Shown in pieces: positions 1-5,289 of a stretch of 11,900 nucleotides of DNA. Source of the DNA: Kineosporiaceae bacterium (lineage in GTDB: Bacteria; Actinomycetota; Actinomycetes; Actinomycetales; Angustibacteraceae); NCBI GenBank assembly GCA_027345905.1, contig DAIETC010000254.1:1-11900 (forward strand), read 5' to 3'. The stretch's first letter is position 1. Each line of letters starts with the position of its first letter. The notes beneath the pieces are model-generated. The model was given only the letters and a program-made list of their open reading frames with translations. It was not told the origin of the DNA and did no database searches. Made by a program: the position numbers and the translations under genes.

Positions 1-1498
1 GGTGCACGCCAGTGACATCCACCGGCACCCGCTGGGTCGAGAAGGTCCCAGCGGTCAGGGTCGCCCGCAAGACGCCGTCGCCGTACACGCGCACGGTGCC
101 GTGCAGGCCGCCGACCACTGCCTCCTCCTCCAGCGCCGGCACACCGACCAGCTGGGTGAAGCGCCCGCCAAGTTCGTAGTCCACGCTCGCGGTGACCGAC
201 CCCGTCGAGGGGCCGCGCAGGAACATCGACCCCCCGATCAGCTCCCTGGTGACCGAACCCTCGACCACGTTCAACAGCACCGGCCCGAGGACCGCCGCAG
301 GTGTGAGGTTGGTGAGCAGAGTTTCGGGCTCGTCGCCACGCTCGGGACGTACCTCGCTGGTGACCACCGGCGTGGCGAGCAGCAGGTCCGAGCCGACACC
401 GAAGTCCATCGGGCCGGTCTCCCACGACCGGATGCTCAGAACCTTCTTGCCACGGACGTCCAAGGTGACGGGCAACGCCTGCCCGTCCTTGAGGAACCTA
501 CGGACCCGGACGACCCCGTCCACGCCGATCTCGACGAGCCTCGGCCCCCGGTAGAGCACCCCGCGACGGACGGTGAACAGGGCAACCGCCGTCCCGAACG
601 TCGACGCGCCGGCACCCAGCTCATAGGAGAACGACGGTGCATAGTAGGAGTTCGACACGGACGCCGTGCGGACCGACTTCGGGTAGAGGCGAGCGCCGAT
701 CGCGAACGTTCCAGTGGCATACAACGGCCCGTCCTTGACCTCCCCGACCAGCGCGCCCACCGGGGTCGTTTCCGCGAGCAAGGTGGCCCGAACGCCTGGA
801 GTGGACGCCGGGACGGTGGTGGTCACCACGACCGGCGAGCGCATCCCGAACTCACGCAGGGCCCACGGCCCGGAGGAGGACCTGGTCACCGCGCGGTAGG
901 TGTGCTGGCCGAGGTTGCCCGCGCGCAGGCGCAAGGTGAAGGTCCCCTGAGCGGACTGCACGGACTCGGCGACCGGCACCCACCGTGGCCCGCGCAGCTC
1001 CCACAGCTGCACGCGGTGAAACTGCCGGGCCGGGACGGCGAACCCCGTGACCGTCAGCAGCCGTCCCACTTCGACGGTGGCCGGCGCAACAGCGCGGATC
1101 AGGGGCCGGACGACGGTCAGCACGAGGGTGCGGGAGTACGCCGGCCCAGCGGTCGCCGTCCGCAGCACCACGGCGCGGTAGGAGTAGCGACCCGGCGGCG
1201 GCGCAAAGATCCCCCACACCCAACGACTTGACGTCCTGGCGCGACCCACTTCCCGCCACGCTCCGGCGGAGTAGCGCTGCAGCACGACCACGCGGCTCGT
1301 CGTGGAGGTGATGCTGCCGCTGAACGCCACCGACTCGCCTGGCATCGCGGTCGGCACCGCGCTGGGCGCGTCGTTCGGCGCGATCCGGTAGGTGATGCTG
1401 ACCGTCACCGCAGTCGCGGCCATGGCCGTGGACGTGGCCGGCAAGGTCGGGGCGACCAGCCCAAGGGCCAGCGCCAGCACTACGAGCATCCGCCTCAT
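1..1498 (-). CDS. Secreted protein with two Ig-like segments and tandem NPCBM-like carbohydrate-binding modules (partial, 3' end off window)
   Basis: The frame is open from an ATG at 1498 to the left edge, giving 499 residues without a stop. Residues 1-28 form a signal peptide: MRRM, a hydrophobic stretch, then an AMA-AT cleavage-like site, so the protein is exported. Residues about 40-128 and 133-226 look like two beta-sandwich (Ig-like) segments. Residues about 252-378 and 405-499 align with each other (IGARLYPKS / IGGSMFLRG, then YELGAG / YELGGRF). The second contains the VYGDG-VLRATLTAG-VPVDVTGV pattern of the NPCBM/NEW2 carbohydrate-binding family, cut by the window edge. I infer a surface or secreted sugar-binding protein; any catalytic domain would have to lie in the missing C-terminus. 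The start has only a weak GGCGG ribosome site. No close named homologue is recognised. Confidence 0.82.
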   Translation of the reverse strand, partial: MRRMLVVLALALGLVAPTLPATSTAMAATAVTVSITYRIAPNDAPSAVPTAMPGESVAFSGSITSTTSRVVVLQRYSAGAWREVGRARTSSRWVWGIFAPPPGRYSYRAVVLRTATAGPAYSRTLVLTVVRPLIRAVAPATVEVGRLLTVTGFAVPARQFHRVQLWELRGPRWVPVAESVQSAQGTFTLRLRAGNLGQHTYRAVTRSSSGPWALREFGMRSPVVVTTTVPASTPGVRATLLAETTPVGALVGEVKDGPLYATGTFAIGARLYPKSVRTASVSNSYYAPSFSYELGAGASTFGTAVALFTVRRGVLYRGPRLVEIGVDGVVRVRRFLKDGQALPVTLDVRGKKVLSIRSWETGPMDFGVGSDLLLATPVVTSEVRPERGDEPETLLTNLTPAAVLGPVLLNVVEGSVTRELIGGSMFLRGPSTGSVTASVDYELGGRFTQLVGVPALEEEAVVGGLHGTVRVYGDGVLRATLTAGTFSTQRVPVDVTGVH

Positions 1499-1549
1499 CG
1501 CGCACACCGCCCAGGTCCGGTGGCCGCACCGACGCGGCCCCTGGCCGGG

Positions 1550-1578
1550 ATATTACGCACCATGAGCGCTTCGTTGAC
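1550..1578 (-). promoter_or_regulatory. Possible promoter of the NPCBM protein gene
   Basis: On the minus strand TAATAT (1555-1550) is a good -10 element, about 52 bp upstream of the ATG at 1498. A 17-bp spacer separates it from a poor -35, GTCAAC (1578-1573). The -35 region overlaps one arm of an imperfect inverted repeat, TTGACCT (1574-1580) and AGGTGAA (1597-1603), which could be an operator. This is inference from spacing only. Confidence 0.35.
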
Positions 1579-1733
1579 CTACGTTTGGCGAAAGTCAGGT
1601 GAAGGGCAGGCCGAGCGGCGGCCCCACGATCGCTCGACGTCGTCCGGTGCCGTGGCCCCGACCTGCCAGGCGCCGTCTTCGCCAGAGGTCACACTGCACT
1701 ATCCGTCAGGGCGGCGCGACGCCGGTACCACGC

Positions 1734-1764
1734 TTGACGTCAAGTGCACTTGAGGTTGTCCTAT
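1734..1764 (+). promoter_or_regulatory. MerR/SoxR-type operator-promoter of the questin-oxidase-like gene
   Basis: A -35 element TTGACG (1734-1739) is separated by 19 bp from a -10-like TCCTAT (1759-1764). The long spacer holds a near-perfect dyad, ACGTCAAGTG-CACTTGAGGT (1737-1756, 18 of 20 positions symmetric). Bases 1738-1755 match the known enterobacterial SoxR box CCTCAAGTTAACTTGAGG at 15 of 18 positions. A dyad centred in a 19-20 bp spacer is the hallmark of promoters activated by MerR-family regulators. A second overlapping palindrome, CTTGACGTCAAG (1733-1744), shares the left arm. The predicted transcription start falls on or next to the ATG at 1771. No MerR-family gene lies in the window, so the regulator would be encoded elsewhere. 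Confidence 0.72.
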
Positions 1765-1770
1765 AGGGAC

Positions 1771-2793
1771 ATGCCCACAGAGACCGGCCCGTATGACGAG
1801 GCCCTGGAACGTTTTCACGAGACCGGACCAGAGCGTGAGGGATGGCTGTCGAATCACGGACCGATGGTCGCCGAGGCGTTGACGCGCCTCGGCCGGGGTG
1901 ACCAGGTGCATTCGTGGTCCGACCGTTATCTCGCCCGCCTGGAGGACGTTCCCCGAGGGATCGAGCCGATCCGGGCCGAGGCGTGGCGCGACCCGCTCGG
2001 CGACCCGCTGCGCACCGGGGACTGGATCACGTTCTTCCTGCAGCAGGTGGAACAGCACCCGTGGCAGGACCTGCTCGTGCAGTGGTGGCCGAGGCTGCTA
2101 CCAGGGATCGCCGCAGGAGCAACGCACGGCGTCATTCGCGTCGGGCACGCCGTCCGGGCGCTGCGCGTGCTCGAGACAGAGCCACGTCGCCAGGAGCTAG
2201 CCCACGCGCTGGCCTACTGGGCCGCTCGCTGGCAGCCGATCCCGGTAGTCCATTCCACCGGCGAACGCGATGCCAGCGCAGCCGTCGCCGCGGTACCACA
2301 GGTGGTGCAGCAGGAGTTCGGGATCAGGAGTCGTATCGCGCAGCTCCCGGACACGGCCGGCTGGGCAGGCGCCGTGGCTTCGCTGTCGCCCCCCGCGGCG
2401 GACAGCGCCGTCCCCGACGCCCTCGACGAGCTGGTGGACGCAGTACTCGCGCACTATGCGAGCCACGCTCACGGCAACCCCACCATGCTCGTCCATGCCG
2501 CAACCGCCCCCAACGCAGTGGCCCAAACCCTGCCATCACTGCCCCAGTCACTGTGGCGGCAGAGTTTCGAGACGGCGTGGTCCGCCACCGCTGCAGTGCT
2601 GGCCGCCTACTCCCCCACCGACAAGCGCGCGATGCCAGCGCCGGGGACATCAGCCGACGTGCTCGAGCGTGCGCTGCAGCATGCAGGGGAGCACGTCATC
2701 AAGCTCGCGGACACCGCACTGCTCGCCCACGAGCGGTCCAGCGACCCTCGTGCCCTTTCGGCCGTCGCCGCCGCCATCGAACTGGACGCCTAG
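1771..2793 (+). CDS. Questin-oxidase-like (AflY/GedK family) monooxygenase
   Basis: This 340-residue protein carries the conserved pattern of the questin oxidase-like family (formerly DUF4243): YDEALERF near residue 8, SNHGPMVAEAL at 27-37, THGVIRVGHAVRAL at 118-131, a HGNPTMLVHA segment at 234-243 and a His-containing C-terminal helix. Fungal members (GedK, AflY) are linked to Baeyer-Villiger-type ring opening of anthraquinones or related aromatics; the substrate of bacterial members is generally unknown. There is no signal peptide, so it should be cytoplasmic. I chose ATG 1771 over the in-frame GTG at 1744 because that GTG lies inside the operator palindrome and because ATG sits 6 nt after the -10-like element, as expected for a leaderless mRNA. 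The length suits a full domain. The operator suggests induction by redox-active compounds or another small molecule. Confidence 0.87.
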   Translation: MPTETGPYDEALERFHETGPEREGWLSNHGPMVAEALTRLGRGDQVHSWSDRYLARLEDVPRGIEPIRAEAWRDPLGDPLRTGDWITFFLQQVEQHPWQDLLVQWWPRLLPGIAAGATHGVIRVGHAVRALRVLETEPRRQELAHALAYWAARWQPIPVVHSTGERDASAAVAAVPQVVQQEFGIRSRIAQLPDTAGWAGAVASLSPPAADSAVPDALDELVDAVLAHYASHAHGNPTMLVHAATAPNAVAQTLPSLPQSLWRQSFETAWSATAAVLAAYSPTDKRAMPAPGTSADVLERALQHAGEHVIKLADTALLAHERSSDPRALSAVAAAIELDA

Positions 2794-4037
2794 CGGCTGT
2801 CGGTGACCGCAACTGGCTGGTCGGGCCAGGTGATCGCATAGGAGGGGTCGCGGCTGCTCTCGATGCGGGAGAAGCGAAGCAGCTCTCGCACGATACCGGC
2901 GTTGCCCATGGCCCAGCCGGTCCGGGGGGCGAGGTCGCTGGGTGTTGCTCGGTGCTCGACGTTGGACCAGCGGACCCCCCCGTCGTCGGCGACCGCGCGA
3001 TTCGCGAGATCCTGCACAAGCGTCGTCGCGAAGTTCAGTTCGTCGCCGCGTTCCACGTACCGGTCGCAGGCGAACGCCAGGACACCCGCCGTTCCGCAGC
3101 ATCGCCCGCTGTTGTCCCAAAATCCCGGGTACAACCGCTGTGGCAAGCCGCTGTGCGTGACGGTGTGCCAGCACCGATCGACGAGTTGCCGCCACGCCGG
3201 GTCGCCGGTCACCGCAGCGAGCATTCGGAACGCCTGCGCGTCTCCGGCCGGACCATGGCACCACCCGTAGCTGAAGCGCTCCACAAACTCGGGCTTGTGC
3301 TGGGGATCGGAGTGCGCGACCAAGAAACCCATGGGGCCGGCCTGGTCCCGGGACACCACGTCCGCAGCGCCAGCCAGAGCGAGCTCGATCAGGTCCGAGC
3401 GGCCAGCCGCTCGCCCGACCGCAGCGAGGGCGGTGACGATACCCAGCGTTCCGTGGGAGATGTGATGAAACCGCGCCGGAACCCCGGCCCGGACCTCCCA
3501 CTGCACCCCCGCACGGGTTGCCTCCGCGAGTCGCAGGTACGGCGTCACCGCGAGCAGCGCCAGGTCGACGTCACCCAGGCTCAGCGCGCCCAGCGCAATG
3601 CCCGCGTTTCCCCCGAGCAGATCGAACTGGTCACTCCAGCGCTCCCCGTCGAAGCCTGAGCGAACGAGCTGCAGGGCAGTATCGGCCGCCACTCCGGCAG
3701 CCGCATCACCCAACTCGTCGCAAACCGCAGTCAGTGCGAACGCCATGCCCGTCAGGCCGAAGTGCAACGACGAGTGCGCCCACTGCTCGACGCTGGCTGC
3801 GATAGTCCGGCCGCCACGCGCTGCCGCGTCGGCATACCGATCGTCGCCGAGCGCTCGATGGCCTTCTAGCAGCGCAAGGACGATCCCGGCCGAACCGCTG
3901 TACAGCGTGGGGTCCGGCTGGTCATCCTCGGACGTGGCTGCCCAGGCCAGGCCGGTTCCGACGACCCGGCCCGTTCCCAGTAGCCACTCCAGCGCACCGA
4001 TGGCCAACCCGCGCGCATCGGGTTCTGCCCCCGTCAC
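2790..4037 (-). CDS. Stand-alone lanthionine synthetase C-like (LanC family) protein
   Basis: The 415-residue protein shows the repeated alpha/alpha-barrel signatures of LanC: SGSAGIVLALLEG (47-59), HFGLTGMAFAL (92-102), LGGNAGIALGAL (141-152), SHGTLGIVTAL (194-204), YGWCHGPAG (257-265), GRCCGTAG (311-318) and MGNAGIV (377-383). Likely zinc ligands are C260, C313 and C314. H195 and D139 correspond to the catalytic His and Asp of nisin cyclase. In NisC the motif is Cys-His-Gly; here it is Cys-Cys-Gly. LanC enzymes add Cys thiols to dehydroamino acids, and animal LanCL proteins add glutathione to them. No lantibiotic dehydratase, kinase domain or precursor peptide is adjacent, so the substrate is unknown. 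The GTG start has AGGA 7 nt upstream. The gene converges on the oxidase gene, with both stop codons inside CTAG at 2790-2793. Confidence 0.88.
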   Translation of the reverse strand: MTGAEPDARGLAIGALEWLLGTGRVVGTGLAWAATSEDDQPDPTLYSGSAGIVLALLEGHRALGDDRYADAAARGGRTIAASVEQWAHSSLHFGLTGMAFALTAVCDELGDAAAGVAADTALQLVRSGFDGERWSDQFDLLGGNAGIALGALSLGDVDLALLAVTPYLRLAEATRAGVQWEVRAGVPARFHHISHGTLGIVTALAAVGRAAGRSDLIELALAGAADVVSRDQAGPMGFLVAHSDPQHKPEFVERFSYGWCHGPAGDAQAFRMLAAVTGDPAWRQLVDRCWHTVTHSGLPQRLYPGFWDNSGRCCGTAGVLAFACDRYVERGDELNFATTLVQDLANRAVADDGGVRWSNVEHRATPSDLAPRTGWAMGNAGIVRELLRFSRIESSRDPSYAITWPDQPVAVTDSR

Positions 4038-4071
4038 GGTGCAATCCTGGCACGACGCTCAGCGAGAACGC

Positions 4072-4105
4072 TTGCGCGCCACACGCTCGGCCCTATCGTG
4101 GCAGG
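4072..4105 (+). promoter_or_regulatory. Leaderless-type promoter of the GNAT gene
   Basis: TTGCGC (4072-4077), a 16-bp spacer and TATCGT (4094-4099) form a promoter of the TANNNT type. Only 6 nt separate the -10 from the GTG at 4106, so transcription should begin at or beside the start codon. There is no properly spaced Shine-Dalgarno sequence. This fits the leaderless mRNAs common in Actinobacteria. The 68-bp gap also has to hold the promoter of the divergent LanC-like gene, which I cannot place with confidence. Confidence 0.5.
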
Positions 4106-4663
4106 GTGCCCGTTCAGTTGCGCCTGCTACGCGGGGAGGCCACCGAGATGGCCGCGCTGCAAGCGGTACTGGAGGGTGCGCCCAGCTATGCCGAGCGGGT
4201 GACGGGGCACCCACCAGGGGCGGCCGACGCGCAGGGCATGTACACGATACTGCCGCCCGAGATTGGGTACGACGACAAGTTCGTCTGGGGTGTGGAGCTC
4301 GACGGCGAGCTGGTCGGCTGCATTGACGTCATCCGCGGCTGGCCACAGCCGGACATCTCCCACCTCGGCCTGCTGTTGATCGACGAAGCGCACACGGGAC
4401 AGGGGCTCGGTCGAGCTGCGTACGAGGAGCTGGAAGCGCAGGTACGACGATGGCCCGGGATCCGGCACCTGCGTGCCGCCGTGGTTGCCACCAACGACGA
4501 CGTCTTGGGGTTTTGGCTGCGGATGGGGTTCAGCAAGACCGGCGAGACGAAGCCGTACCGTTACGACAAGCTCGTCAGCGAGTCGATCATCCTGACCAAA
4601 CCGCTCAACACGTCACACGAAGGGAGAGCGGTCGGCGCTCTCCCCACCCCAAGGGACACCTAG
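4106..4663 (+). CDS. GNAT-family N-acetyltransferase
   Basis: The protein has 185 residues. Residues 60-75 (VWGVELDGELVGCIDV) are the central beta strands. Residues 87-110 (LGLLLIDEAHTGQGLG..AYEEL) form motif A with the GQGLG acetyl-CoA pyrophosphate loop, and residues 126-142 (VVATNDDVLGFWLRMGF) form motif B with the usual Asn and a GFWLRMGF helix. It transfers an acetyl group from acetyl-CoA to an unidentified amine; the specificity cannot be read from the sequence. The GTG start at 4106 is supported by the promoter spacing. GNAT proteins of this layout normally end near ILTKPL (residue 166). The last 19 residues (NTSHEGRAV... to the stop) look non-conserved and run through a strong hairpin. 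The stop TAG touches the AGGA ribosome site of the panB remnant downstream. Confidence 0.88.
   Translation: MPVQLRLLRGEATEMAALQAVLEGAPSYAERVTGHPPGAADAQGMYTILPPEIGYDDKFVWGVELDGELVGCIDVIRGWPQPDISHLGLLLIDEAHTGQGLGRAAYEELEAQVRRWPGIRHLRAAVVATNDDVLGFWLRMGFSKTGETKPYRYDKLVSESIILTKPLNTSHEGRAVGALPTPRDT
4622..4644 (+). terminator. Terminator-like hairpin inside the 3' end of the GNAT gene
   Basis: GGGAGAGCG (4622-4630) pairs perfectly with CGCTCTCCC (4636-4644) around a 5-nt GTCGG loop. The 9-bp stem is GC-rich but has no T-run after it, as is common in high-GC genomes. It lies in codons about 173-180 of the acetyltransferase, after the end of the recognisable domain and before the panB remnant. It may end or attenuate transcription into panB; this is an inference from structure. 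Confidence 0.5.
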
Positions 4664-4672
4664 GACCGCACC

Positions 4673-5259
4673 ATGGGCACTGACAGCGACTCGCTCATGC
4701 ACGGGTGGCCGACCTGCCCTTCGGCAGCTATCAGGGCTCGGTAGCCGAGGCGCTGCACACCGCGTTCCGTTTCATGAAAGACGCATCGGCCCAGGCCGTG
4801 AAACTCGAAGGTGGGCGGGGGGTGGTGCCACAGGTCGAGGCGATCGTGCAGGCGGGGATCCCGGTGATGGGACACCTCGGGCTCACCCCGCAGAGTGTGC
4901 ACGCATTGGGCGGCCACAGCGTTCAGGGCAGGGGAGACGCCGGTGGCATCCTTCTGGACGATGCACATGCCCTGCAGGACGCCGGGGCGTTCGCCGTCGT
5001 GCTGGAAACCGTCCCGGCCGAGCTGGGTGCCAAGGTGTCCGAGGAGTTGGCCATCCCGACGATCGGCATTGGTGCGGGCGTGGGCTGCGATGCGCAGATC
5101 CTCGTGTGGCAGGACATGCTCGGGCTTACCCCGGCCAAGGTGCCGAAGTTCGTGAAGAAGTATGCCGACCTGCAGAGCATCATCGCGCAGTCGGCACGGT
5201 CGTACGTGTCCGAAGTCAGGAGCGGGGCGTTCCCCGACGAACAGCACAGCTACAGGTGA
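4673..5259 (+). pseudogene. panB: panB remnant: 3-methyl-2-oxobutanoate hydroxymethyltransferase, 5' part deleted and frameshifted
   Basis: From 4705 the frame encodes 184 residues that match PanB from the VADLPFGSYQ motif to the C-terminus: VKLEGG, GHLGLTPQSV, VQGRGD, VLETVPAEL, IPTIGIGAG, DAQILVWQDM and the final GAFPDEQHSY. PanB makes ketopantoate for pantothenate and CoA synthesis and is usually 260-290 residues. About 80 N-terminal residues are missing, including the GDS segment holding the Mg2+ ligand Asp45 (E. coli numbering). Equivalents of Asp84, Lys112 and Glu181 remain. The GTG at 4705 has no ribosome site. A good one (AGGA, 7 nt spacing) precedes ATG 4673, which opens a different frame (MGTDSDSLMHG) and stops after 23 codons. 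That start resembles an original PanB N-terminus joined out of frame to codon 82. The panB frame has a TGA at 4681. I judge it non-functional, though internal translation from 4705 cannot be excluded. Confidence 0.78.
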
Positions 5260-5266
5260 GACCGTC

Positions 5267-5288
5267 CGTCAGCCGGGAACACCTGACG
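5267..5288. terminator. Weak hairpin between convergent panB remnant and peptidase gene
   Basis: CGTCAG (5267-5272) and CTGACG (5283-5288) form a 6-bp stem with a 10-nt loop, filling most of the 30-bp gap between two convergent genes. CAGGTG (5253-5258) could compete for the CACCTG at 5280-5285. The position suits a bidirectional terminator, but the stem is short. Confidence 0.3.
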
Positions 5289-5289
5289 C

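Noticed and set aside
2..1231. A 409-codon plus-strand open frame at the left edge
   Set aside because: The minus strand of the same region encodes a protein with a signal peptide and NPCBM-like modules; the plus-strand product has only Arg/Pro/Gly-rich sequence.
1520..1753. A 77-codon plus-strand frame in the divergent gap before the oxidase gene
   Set aside because: No ribosome site, no recognisable sequence, and its end runs through the operator-promoter; more likely regulatory DNA than a gene.
1744..1770. GTG 1744 as the start of the oxidase
   Set aside because: It lies inside the operator palindrome, upstream of the -10-like element, so a transcript from this promoter would not contain it.
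1914..3659. A 581-codon plus-strand open frame covering parts of the oxidase and LanC-like genes
   Set aside because: It crosses two well-supported genes in another frame and strand, with biased composition and no domain.
2700..4110. A lanthipeptide precursor or modification cluster around the LanC-like gene
   Set aside because: I looked on both strands for a short Cys/Ser/Thr-rich peptide with a ribosome site and for dehydratase or kinase motifs and found none in the window.
4664..5260. Insertion sequence or transposon as the cause of the panB damage
   Set aside because: No terminal inverted repeats, target duplication or transposase remnant is visible near 4664-4705; a simple deletion explains the junction better.
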